This document shows positions 1 to 7,986 of a stretch of 32,674 bases of DNA, piece by piece. Within the stretch, counting starts at the first letter, position 1. Each line of letters begins with the position of its first letter. The notes beneath the pieces are model-generated. The model worked only from the letters and a program-made list of their open reading frames with translations. It was not told the DNA's origin and ran no database searches. Origin of the DNA: Spirochaetota bacterium (GTDB lineage: Bacteria > Spirochaetota > Spirochaetia > Treponematales > UBA12059); assembly GCA_029548805.1 (NCBI GenBank), contig JAKPMS010000022.1:1-32674 (forward strand). Reading direction: 5' to 3'. The translations under genes were made by a program, and so were the position numbers.

Positions 1-840
1 AAAAAGGGTGCTGTATTCTATTGTTCCCTCTGCATTGGTATGAGTCCATAAAAGGGGTTCTCCGTCGGCTTCGCTTATATTGTTGTAAAACTCAATATAA
101 TCTTCGTCTTTTAGCTCGGACTTGGGTCTGCGCCATAGAGCTTTTGCGCTGTTTATCTGTTCGTCTTTATATGTTTTTGTTCCCTTTTTTTTGCCTTTGT
201 CATCATATTTGTCTTCGTAGTAGGACAAGTGTATGGGGTAAGCTATGTGGTTGGAATACTTTTTTACCAGCTCTTCCAAGCGCCAGCGGTTAAGATACTC
301 CATGCCGTCGTCATTTACCTTAAGTATTATGCTTGTGCCCTGCTCCTCGCGCTCAGAAGCTTCTATTTCATAGCTGCCCTTGCCGTCGCTTTTCCATGCA
401 AAAGCCCTGTCCTGCCCGGCTTTGCGGCTTATTACGGTAACCTCATTGGCCACCATATAGCTTGCATAGAAGCCGACGCCAAAGCGCCCTATAAGATTTG
501 AGTCCTTTCTTTTGTCTTCAGCCATGGCTTCCAGGAAGCGCCTTGTGCCAGAGCGGGCTATGGTGCCCAGGTTTTCTACAAGGTCGGCTTCGTCCATACC
601 GATACCGTTGTCTGCCACTGTAAGAGACGAGGCTTCAGTATCAAAAGATATGCGTATTAGCGGCTCAAAACTGAAAGCTTTGAATGCATCATCGGAAACG
701 CTCAAGTATTTTAGTTTGTCTATAGCATCCGATGCATTGGATACCAGTTCCCGCAGAAAAATATCCCTGTGGGAATAAAGCGAGTGGATGATGAGTTCCA
801 GAAGCTGGTTTACTTCTGCCTTGAATTGATGAACAGCCAT
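1..840 (-). CDS. htpG: Molecular chaperone HtpG (Hsp90), N-terminal part; C-terminus lies beyond the left edge
   Basis: Reverse-strand translation from ATG at 840: MAVHQFKAEVNQLLELIIHSLYSHRDIFLRELVSNASDAIDKL...DNGIGMDEADLVENLGTIARSGTRRFLEAM...IGRFGVGFYASYMV; GHKL ATPase motifs; SD GGGAG upstream. Not in the ORF track because it has no stop inside the window. Confidence 0.97.
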   Translation of the reverse strand, partial: MAVHQFKAEVNQLLELIIHSLYSHRDIFLRELVSNASDAIDKLKYLSVSDDAFKAFSFEPLIRISFDTEASSLTVADNGIGMDEADLVENLGTIARSGTRRFLEAMAEDKRKDSNLIGRFGVGFYASYMVANEVTVISRKAGQDRAFAWKSDGKGSYEIEASEREEQGTSIILKVNDDGMEYLNRWRLEELVKKYSNHIAYPIHLSYYEDKYDDKGKKKGTKTYKDEQINSAKALWRRPKSELKDEDYIEFYNNISEADGEPLLWTHTNAEGTIEYSTLF

Positions 841-939
841 TAAAAAATCTCCCGTAAATCTATAAAATTGTTTTATTAAAATACAAATTTAACTGTATAA
901 ATGGCAAGCCGGATGATGCCACCAAGTTTCGTGGAACTA

Positions 940-1818
940 TCAATTAAAAACATAGCTTTGCCAGGGTTTTACAAAGCCCTTAAAACCCCTGTCCAAAGCT
1001 GTCTGTTCAAAGTCCTCCACATTGTCGCCATAATGCATCAGATACATTTTTTCCCTTATTTCTTCTGGAAGCCCGGACAATTCGTCAAAGGATGCATGAA
1101 CTCCTCCGCTATACAGCTGGCAGTCATGAAAAATAGCCCCAATTTTATACCTGCCCAGCACTAAGTCCAGCAACCCAGGGTCGTATAGAGTATCGCTTGT
1201 AAAGAAAACCTTTTCATCCAGTATTACGCCGTAACTTAAGGCAGAACTTTTCCAGTCCAGGGCGGAATTTGGTATATGCATGGTTCTGAGCATGGCAATA
1301 GACAGGCTTCCAAGCCTGGTTGTACATAATTCCCTGTCAGCGTTTTTTACAGCTTTCAGCTCGATGGTATCCCACATGTCTTCAAATTGCAGATATTTAC
1401 CATCGTTTATTTCGTTATATGAAGCCCCTCCTTTTAGGGATTCTTGCCAAAGCAATTTTCTGTATTTTTTTGGCGCTATCATGGTCCCCCGGCTGTGAGC
1501 CATATATCTGTACATAAGCATAACTTCTTCAAGCCCGCCAATATGGTCGGCATGAGAATGGGTTATAAGGTAATTTTTTATATTGGTTACAGACAGCCCC
1601 AATTTGGAAAGAGCTTCGGGGGTTCTTGTGCCGCAATCTATAAGTATATGCTCATCTTCCTTTACAACCAGGGCATTATTCTGGTAGAATTTCTTTGTAA
1701 AAGCACTACCGGTACCGATAAATGTAATGGAAAGAGCTTTGTCATCTCTTTTTAATTCCAGGGCTTTATTATTTTGTTTATGCAATATTTGCATATTATT
1801 TTTATTGTTTGAATTCAT
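940..1818 (-). CDS. MBL-fold metallo-hydrolase (RNase Z-like beta-lactamase fold)
   Basis: THSHADH (HxHxDH) metal motif after ILIDCGT; later FTSDT and LMHYGD motifs. Confidence 0.85.
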   Translation of the reverse strand: MNSNNKNNMQILHKQNNKALELKRDDKALSITFIGTGSAFTKKFYQNNALVVKEDEHILIDCGTRTPEALSKLGLSVTNIKNYLITHSHADHIGGLEEVMLMYRYMAHSRGTMIAPKKYRKLLWQESLKGGASYNEINDGKYLQFEDMWDTIELKAVKNADRELCTTRLGSLSIAMLRTMHIPNSALDWKSSALSYGVILDEKVFFTSDTLYDPGLLDLVLGRYKIGAIFHDCQLYSGGVHASFDELSGLPEEIREKMYLMHYGDNVEDFEQTALDRGFKGFVKPWQSYVFN

Positions 1819-1870
1819 TTATAAAAATATACTATTATTTGGCAGTTTTTTCATAGTATTGCCGGAATAT

Positions 1871-1882
1871 TTGACATATAAT
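1871..1882 (+). promoter_or_regulatory. Promoter-like sequence upstream of the M23 peptidase gene (perfect TATAAT)
   Basis: TTGACATATAAT at 1871-1882 in the divergent intergenic region; TATAAT at 1877-1882 is a plausible -10. Confidence 0.4.
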
Positions 1883-1931
1883 ACTGATGCATGCTATCTT
1901 ATTCCGATTTTCTTCTCTTATGGAGGAAGTA

Positions 1932-2963
1932 TTGGCTATTCTGAAGCATTATAAACAATTAGAAAAAAAAGCTGCAAAAAGGGCCGGTTCCATTTTAAAA
2001 AGGAGTTCTTCAAGCCTTGGAACAGCCATGAAGCGCTTTTTTAAGGCTGGCAGCCAAAAAATTACCATAATGTTTGTACCCCATACAGAAAAGCGGATTC
2101 TTAACATACAATTAAGCTTTTTTGGCCTTGCCGGAATTATTGCGGCTGTTGTAGCCATAGTGGCTGTTTTAAGTTATACGAGCAGCGACTATGCCTCTGT
2201 TGTCGGAAAGCTTTCTGGTAAAAACGAGTTGCTAAAAAGCACCCAGGCTGACCTTGACTCCATAAGGGACAGCACGGTAAGGCTAATAAACAACGCAAAA
2301 ACCTTTCAGGCGGCATTGGATTCAACGCTTAGCACCATAGGACTTTCTGGCAGGATGGAAGACAAGGTAAAGGGTGATGGTGATTTGGCAGCCTTTTTTG
2401 TACCCACAGATATAGGCAGCGGCAGATTAAGGGAAGCTGTAGAAATAGAAAGGGTCAGCGGTTACCTGGAACGCAGCGTAAAACCCATAAAAGAGCTTGG
2501 AGACACGGTTAGTGCCCAGGGCGGAATCATGTCTGAAATACCCAATATATGGCCCATTAAGGGGGGTATAGGACATATTTCCATGTACTACGGACAGAAC
2601 GAGAACCCCATTTACGGCTCATGGTATATTCACAAGGGCATAGACCTGTCCACTTTCCGCTCGGGGGATCCCATATTGGCAACAGCTGACGGCAAGGTAG
2701 TTACAGTAGCTTACGACATAAGCCTTGGAAACCATATAGTAATAGAACACAAGCACGGTTTTCTTACCCGTTATGCACATTTGTCCGCTTTTAAGGTTCA
2801 GAAAGGTGCTGTAGTAAAACAGGGCGATATTATAGGCTATATAGGAAATACCGGCCTTACTACCGGACCTCATTTACATTACGAAGTACATCTTGGGACC
2901 GAAACAATAGACCCTCTTCGTTTCCTGAACATTCGCTCAGGCACTTCGTTATTGACGCGTTAG
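1932..2963 (+). CDS. M23 family (LytM/peptidoglycan DD-metallopeptidase-type) membrane-anchored protein
   Basis: HKGIDLS (HxxxD) and HLHYE (HxH) zinc motifs, N-terminal TM segment. The track ORF starts at 1887, but a TTG at 1932 has an SD (GGAGGAAG 1922-1929) at good spacing. Confidence 0.88.
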   Translation: MAILKHYKQLEKKAAKRAGSILKRSSSSLGTAMKRFFKAGSQKITIMFVPHTEKRILNIQLSFFGLAGIIAAVVAIVAVLSYTSSDYASVVGKLSGKNELLKSTQADLDSIRDSTVRLINNAKTFQAALDSTLSTIGLSGRMEDKVKGDGDLAAFFVPTDIGSGRLREAVEIERVSGYLERSVKPIKELGDTVSAQGGIMSEIPNIWPIKGGIGHISMYYGQNENPIYGSWYIHKGIDLSTFRSGDPILATADGKVVTVAYDISLGNHIVIEHKHGFLTRYAHLSAFKVQKGAVVKQGDIIGYIGNTGLTTGPHLHYEVHLGTETIDPLRFLNIRSGTSLLTR

Positions 2964-2986
2964 GATTCTGCAGATAGGATTGTTTC

Positions 2987-3433
2987 ATGCCGTCTCCAAA
3001 AGACAGTCTCGTTAACTCATTGCTTGGCCCAGGCAGCTTTTTTAAAGGTGATCTTGTAGTGGATGGTTTTGTCAGAGTGGATGGAGACATGGAAGGGAGC
3101 ATTAGGGCTTCCGGAAAAATAGTAATAAGCGAAGCATCCAGATGCAATGCATCCATTGTTGCCAGGTCTGCCGTAATAGGCGGCACTGTAAATGGCGATG
3201 TATGCGTTACAGAAAAGCTGGTCATTCTGGAGGGCGGCGCCATAATAGGCAATGTATTTACTCCCAGCCTGGATGCCGACGGAGAAATTCTTATTCATGG
3301 GGATGTTGAAGTGCCTGGACCCATAGAAAAAGCGGAAGAGGCAATGCTGGCTTTTATACACAGGCATGGCTCATCCCTTAAGCCCTATGGCTTTGGTTCC
3401 GATACAGCTGGAGGAAAAGCTTGGCAGGCTTAG
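2987..3433 (+). CDS. Bactofilin family polymer-forming protein
   Basis: GPGSFFKGDLVVDGFVRVDGDMEGSIRASGKIVISEASRCNASIVARSAVIGGTVNGDV: typical bactofilin beta-helix repeats; directly downstream of the M23 peptidase. Confidence 0.92.
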   Translation: MPSPKDSLVNSLLGPGSFFKGDLVVDGFVRVDGDMEGSIRASGKIVISEASRCNASIVARSAVIGGTVNGDVCVTEKLVILEGGAIIGNVFTPSLDADGEILIHGDVEVPGPIEKAEEAMLAFIHRHGSSLKPYGFGSDTAGGKAWQA

Positions 3434-3924
3434 AGTTGCCGGACAATTTGCTGGCTGGCCTCATTCCCGGGCTTGGCGGCCGCGTGCCCGGCCGCAGGTC
3501 TGAGAAGAAAAAAGAAACGGTAAAAACTTCCAGCTTCAGGACAAGCCTTAAAGAAGCTGCGGCATATTCGGAAACAGAGCCATCTGATTTGGGACCTTTT
3601 TCTGCAGTAGAAGCAGAAGAGTTGCTGGATATGGTCCACAGTGCCGGAGAAGAGTTAAAAACTGATCCAAATCCAGAAAGAGTTAAAACGTACAAAAGGG
3701 CTGTTAGAGATTTTGTACATTATGTTGTGAGCAGGGCATATGACATTGACAAAAAGACTTCCGGCAGAAATATCCTTAAAAGAAAGGATTTTACGACGGT
3801 TGTAATAATAGATGAAAAACTGGAGCGCCTAGCTGCCGAAGTTTTATCTGCACAAAGGGACAAACTGGAAATTTTAAGGCGCCTTGACGAAATTCACGGG
3901 CTTCTTGTGGATTTGTTGACATGA
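3421..3924 (+). CDS. YaaR family protein (DUF327)
   Basis: VKTYKRAVRDFVHYVVSRAYDID...TTVVIIDEKLERLAAEVLSAQRDKLEILRRLDEIHGLLVDLLT; TTG start with GGAGG SD inside the bactofilin 3' end. Confidence 0.8.
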   Translation: MAGLELPDNLLAGLIPGLGGRVPGRRSEKKKETVKTSSFRTSLKEAAAYSETEPSDLGPFSAVEAEELLDMVHSAGEELKTDPNPERVKTYKRAVRDFVHYVVSRAYDIDKKTSGRNILKRKDFTTVVIIDEKLERLAAEVLSAQRDKLEILRRLDEIHGLLVDLLT

Positions 3925-3981
3925 ATTACGTTTTGCTTAAGCAGGGACAGCCTAAAGCTATTGCTTTCTGGAGACTGAATA

Positions 3982-4911
3982 ATGATATTTGACTATGAAT
4001 TGGGCGACGAGGACCTTAGGCATCTTGAAGATGAAACGCCTCTTCAGGCAGGCGAAGGCGTGGCTGTTTCGGACTTGCCTTCTCCTTTGTATGTTTTAAA
4101 AGCCCAACCATACAATGAAAGCTATTATGCCCTTTACAACTCCGAATTGCTTCCGGGCATGAAGGTTGTGGCACCAACAAGATACGGAAAAGATATATGC
4201 ACTGTTTTGGGCCAGGCCAAAACACCGGGTTTTGTGCGTGTAGACGATATAATTAAAATAGAACGAATAGCCACGCCCGAGGATATTGCCAGAATGGAAC
4301 AGGATGCGGAAAAAGAAACCGCAGCCTATGAGCTTTGCCAGGAGAAAATCGCCTTTCATAAGCTGCCCATGAAGCTTGTTTTTGCTCACTATCTTTTTGA
4401 GGAACCCAAAATTCTGTTTTTCTTTACCGCGGATTCCAGAGTGGACTTTCGCTGCCTGGTAAAAGACCTGGTGGCCATTTTTAAAATGCGCATAGAATTG
4501 CGCCAAATTGGCGTACGGGACGAGGCCAGGATGCTTGGAGGCTGCGGGGTATGCGGGCGCAACCTATGCTGTCATGGAGTCACAGACAAACTGGTTCCTG
4601 TTTCCATAAAAATGGCAAAGGACCAGAATCTTTCCCTCAATTCGCTTAAAATTTCCGGGCCATGCGGAAGACTGTTGTGCTGCCTTGCATACGAATACGG
4701 TTTTTACAAGGAAGCCAGAAAGCTGATGCCGCAAGAAGGAGCCAGAATAGCCTATGACGGGACAGTATTCAAAGTGATTGAAGTCAATGTGCCTGCCGGA
4801 AAGCTAAAGCTGGTTTCAGACGACGGGCGCTTTATGGACACGCTTGCATCCCAGTTTGTGCAGGAAGACGGACGCTGGATAATTCGGATGCCTGCATCCG
4901 ACCCTGTCTGA
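3982..4911 (+). CDS. ricT: PSP1 domain protein, RicT/YaaT-like
   Basis: Cys-rich GGCGVCGRNLCCHG...SGPCGRLLCCLAYEYGFY typical of the PSP1 C-terminal domain; YaaR-YaaT neighbourhood as in Firmicutes. Confidence 0.88.
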   Translation: MIFDYELGDEDLRHLEDETPLQAGEGVAVSDLPSPLYVLKAQPYNESYYALYNSELLPGMKVVAPTRYGKDICTVLGQAKTPGFVRVDDIIKIERIATPEDIARMEQDAEKETAAYELCQEKIAFHKLPMKLVFAHYLFEEPKILFFFTADSRVDFRCLVKDLVAIFKMRIELRQIGVRDEARMLGGCGVCGRNLCCHGVTDKLVPVSIKMAKDQNLSLNSLKISGPCGRLLCCLAYEYGFYKEARKLMPQEGARIAYDGTVFKVIEVNVPAGKLKLVSDDGRFMDTLASQFVQEDGRWIIRMPASDPV

Positions 4912-4925
4912 TAAAAGCAGTTTTT

Positions 4926-5936
4926 TTACTTTAGCAATTCCATTTCAAAAATTATATAGGAATTGCCGGGTATTACTCCCGGTAACCCCCGCCATCCGTA
5001 GGCCTGTTCCGGCGGTATAGCAACTATGCGTTTTTCTCCCTTACGCATCTCTGCAATACTTTTTTCCCAGGCTGCAATAATAGTGCCAGAGCCAAGGACA
5101 AGCTCCAGCGGCTTGCCGTGCAGGCTGGACTGGTCAAATATGCTGCCGTCCGGCAGCATGCCTTTGTAGTTCAGCCTTGCCAGCGAGCCTGGAGCTGCTT
5201 TTTCTCCACTGCCTTCTTTAATAATTTTTGACAGCCTGCCATCCTGCCCTAATTCCAGTTCGGGCCACAGTTTTAACAAAGCTGCAATATCCGACTCTCT
5301 TTGCATTTTATTTCTAAGTCTGGCAGCCTGTTCCGCCTTTTCAAAATACAAATTAAAGGCGGACTGGTCTGTTTTAAAGGCTTTTGCTTCTTCTCCTATC
5401 CTTATTATGCTTATCTTGTTTATGGGGTCACCCACAGCTATGGATTCTGCAAACTCCATGCCTTCTACTACATGGCCAAACACCGTGTAGCGGCCATCAA
5501 GATGCCTGGCCGGCCCAAGGGTAATGTAAAATTGGCAGCCGTTTGTGTCGGGGCCATGGTTTGCCATTGCAACAACCCCCGGCCCGTCATGCATAAGCTC
5601 CGGAGCAAACTCGTCCGGAAAATTGTAGCCCGGATCCCCTCTGCCATTTCCTAGCGGATCTCCGCCCTGGATTACAAAACCTGGCTCCACCCTGTGGAAT
5701 AACAGGCCGTCGTAAAAAGGCTTGCCCAAAGAAGGCCCCAAAAGGCCCTCGGAAAGGCCGGCAAAGTTTATGCATGCAAGCGGAGCCTTGTCATAGGCAA
5801 GTGCTATTGTTATGGGGCCTTTTGCCGTATCTAGCCTTGCATAAAGGCCTGCCGGCAGCTTGGTCTGCTCCTTGCATGACAAGGCAAGAATCAGCAGGTA
5901 TACCAAAAGGATAGCCTGCCTTATTTTTTTGTGCAT
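4926..5936 (-). CDS. Dual-domain peptidyl-prolyl isomerase lipoprotein: cyclophilin + C-terminal FKBP
   Basis: Start MHKKIRQAILLVYLLILALSC (lipobox) with GGAGG SD; cyclophilin motifs FHRVEPGFVIQGGDPLGNGRGDPGY, ANHGPDTNGCQFYITL; FKBP motifs ARLNYKGMLPDGSIFDQS, RIVAIPPEQAYG. The track ORF start (5993) lies in the upstream terminator region. Confidence 0.92.
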   Translation of the reverse strand: MHKKIRQAILLVYLLILALSCKEQTKLPAGLYARLDTAKGPITIALAYDKAPLACINFAGLSEGLLGPSLGKPFYDGLLFHRVEPGFVIQGGDPLGNGRGDPGYNFPDEFAPELMHDGPGVVAMANHGPDTNGCQFYITLGPARHLDGRYTVFGHVVEGMEFAESIAVGDPINKISIIRIGEEAKAFKTDQSAFNLYFEKAEQAARLRNKMQRESDIAALLKLWPELELGQDGRLSKIIKEGSGEKAAPGSLARLNYKGMLPDGSIFDQSSLHGKPLELVLGSGTIIAAWEKSIAEMRKGEKRIVAIPPEQAYGWRGLPGVIPGNSYIIFEMELLK

Positions 5937-5991
5937 AAAACCTCCGCCAAGTTTCCGGAAATTAACACAAAAACCCGGGCCGGGCAAGGGC

Positions 5992-6022
5992 AAAAAAATG
6001 CCCCGGCTGCGCTAGCCGGGGC
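5992..6022 (-). terminator. Rho-independent terminator of the PEGA gene
   Basis: On minus strand: GCCCCGGCT-agcgc-AGCCGGGGC followed by ATTTTTTT. Confidence 0.85.
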
Positions 6023-6049
6023 CATCATCAATACAAGTCTAAGGTTCCT

Positions 6050-7036
6050 TTATCTTATATTGCTGCCAACAAATGGCTCTATAATATAAGTTTTGCCTGC
6101 TTCAAAATTGTAGCTGTTAGTAATCTGGAAGGCCCCGCTTACTATGCGTATGCTATGCCTGCCGGGGCTCACTTCTCCCATATTGCCTGAAACAAGCCTG
6201 TCGTCAACATAAACCTGAATCTGGCTCCATGGATTGCTGCCAAAGCTCGGGTTAAGCATGGCCTGGGGCAGGTTTATGGAATACTTTGCAGTAAGGGGCT
6301 GCAGCACCGGGTTATAGCTGTAGCCTCCACTGCCTACAGAAAGCGGAACAGAAAACTCCATAAAGCCCGCTGCTCTGATGGTCAGGGTATAGCTACCGGG
6401 AGCTAGCTGGGTTACAAAGCTACCGGATGATGCAGCAGTGCCTATTAGCTTGCCGTTTATTATGATCTGGGCTCCCGGGATAAGATTGCCAAGGCTAAGG
6501 GGCACCATAAGGGGGCTCAGGTTTGCCGACACAGTACTGGGACCTGCTACGCTAACGGTTTGGCTATAGTCGTTGTAACCTGCAGCCCTTACTATAACAT
6601 TGTACGAACCCGCTGGCACCGAACCGTTATACGGTGTTTTTCCTACGCTAATATTGTTTATTATTACATCTGCCCCGCTTATGTTGGATGTAATGTTGAG
6701 AGGAAAATTGGTAGTGGTGGCAGGAGGCGCAAGGGTTTGGGGGGCAGTACTAGCTGCAGAGCCAAGGGGCGCATTTACTGTAAGCCCGCCGGTGCCCACT
6801 ACTATAGTCTGCTTGAATTCCTGCAGGCCGCTTTTACGCACTATTAGCGTATAGGAGCCGGGTGCTATAGATACTGTAAGACGGGGGTTGGCTACTCCTA
6901 CCAGCTTGCCGTCAAGCATTACCTGGGCAGGCCCCTCGCTGGCGGCTATGGTCAAATTGACCCTGCTTTGGGCAAAGACAGCTGTTGCTGTTAAAAAAAT
7001 CAGACTAATGGCCAGCAAAACTTTGCTTTTTTTCAT
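6050..7036 (-). CDS. Exported PEGA-domain repeat protein
   Basis: Signal peptide MKKSKVLLAISLIFLTATAVFAQ; repeated ADVIINNISVGKTPYNGSVPAGSYNVIVRAAGY-type PEGA units. Confidence 0.88.
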   Translation of the reverse strand: MKKSKVLLAISLIFLTATAVFAQSRVNLTIAASEGPAQVMLDGKLVGVANPRLTVSIAPGSYTLIVRKSGLQEFKQTIVVGTGGLTVNAPLGSAASTAPQTLAPPATTTNFPLNITSNISGADVIINNISVGKTPYNGSVPAGSYNVIVRAAGYNDYSQTVSVAGPSTVSANLSPLMVPLSLGNLIPGAQIIINGKLIGTAASSGSFVTQLAPGSYTLTIRAAGFMEFSVPLSVGSGGYSYNPVLQPLTAKYSINLPQAMLNPSFGSNPWSQIQVYVDDRLVSGNMGEVSPGRHSIRIVSGAFQITNSYNFEAGKTYIIEPFVGSNIR

Positions 7037-7182
7037 TGCTAATTCTCCTCTTGTAATTAAGGTAGTTTTTGTTTGTCCATAATTTTAAATTGTTAACAAG
7101 AATATTACTACATTTGTATTCAATAAACAATTTTATGCAGCATTACTGGCGGATAATAAAACTTTTTTTTAATTATTTCACA

Positions 7183-7210
7183 TTGAATTTTACATTATTA
7201 AGGATATAAT
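7183..7210 (+). promoter_or_regulatory. Sigma70-like promoter for the exported protein gene
   Basis: TTGAAT-16 bp-TATAAT (7183-7188, 7205-7210) about 45 bp upstream of the ATG. Confidence 0.55.
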
Positions 7211-7253
7211 AATTAATGCTTGAGTTTTAATATGACCATTAAGGAGAATCTTG

Positions 7254-7838
7254 ATGAAACGAACAATTCTGTTTTTGGCAATATTTTGCTTCGTTTTGAG
7301 TGGAGCCTTTGCCCAGTTAAGCTTTGGGGTAAGCGTTCAGCAGTATTTTGAGAGAAATGAAGAAGGCAAATTGCCCGGCTTTTCTGAAGCCTGGAAGAGC
7401 TTTCAGGATGGAGAAGGCCTTTATTGGGGACTTTTTGCAGAAATTATGGCAGGCAAGCTTGGTGTAGGGTTCTCCTTCAACAATCAGGTTTACTCTAATG
7501 ATGATCCTCTTATTGATCTTCCGGACATGTGGAACTATGACGCCAATGCATATTTGGCAGTTCATCTCTTTGGGGGCAAAGCCTTTATAGACCCCTTTGC
7601 CCAAATAGGTGTAGGCCAGTGGGGTTTTGGCTTTGTGGAAAGCAGCGACCCGATGATGGCAAGTTGGTACATGGATTATGGCGTCGGCTTGGGCCTAAAC
7701 ATTGGCATAGTAGGGGCCTTTGTAAAGGCCATGTGGAACCAGCAACTTGATGAGCCTGTTGAGGTACAGGGTGGATATGCATGGGAATTTCCAGTAATGC
7801 CGTTCAAGTGGGTGTTTGGCGCAAAAGTGATTCTGTAA
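7254..7838 (+). CDS. Small exported, possibly outer-membrane beta-barrel, protein
   Basis: Signal peptide MKRTILFLAIFCFVLSGAFAQ, Gly/aromatic-rich alternating strands, SD AAGGAG. ATG at 7254 preferred over TTG at 7251. Confidence 0.65.
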   Translation: MKRTILFLAIFCFVLSGAFAQLSFGVSVQQYFERNEEGKLPGFSEAWKSFQDGEGLYWGLFAEIMAGKLGVGFSFNNQVYSNDDPLIDLPDMWNYDANAYLAVHLFGGKAFIDPFAQIGVGQWGFGFVESSDPMMASWYMDYGVGLGLNIGIVGAFVKAMWNQQLDEPVEVQGGYAWEFPVMPFKWVFGAKVIL

Positions 7839-7854
7839 ATAGAACTTTTGTTTA

Positions 7855-7891
7855 AAAAAAAGGCTGCCCCCTAAAAGGCAGCCTTTTTTTG
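7855..7891 (+). terminator. Rho-independent terminator
   Basis: AAAAAGGCTGCC-cctaaaa-GGCAGCCTTTTTTT just after the stop of the 7254 gene. Confidence 0.9.
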
Positions 7892-7986
7892 TGCCTTGTT
7901 TAGTTCCTTTAAGCTTAGTGAGCTTTTGCGATAAACAAAAAAGGCCTTGCAGCCCGATTCCATTAAAGCTTATAGTCTTCTGTCCA

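Noticed and set aside
21-778. Plus-strand ORFs at the left edge
   Set aside because: All are antisense to htpG, whose reverse-strand translation is unambiguous.
841-939. CIRCE/HrcA operator upstream of htpG
   Set aside because: No TTAGCACTC-N9-GAGTGCTAA motif in the AT-rich upstream region.
7901-7986. Another TAGTTCC element before the ABC-F gene
   Set aside because: TAGTTCC occurs at ~7911 but there is no matching GGAACTA arm or loop similarity.
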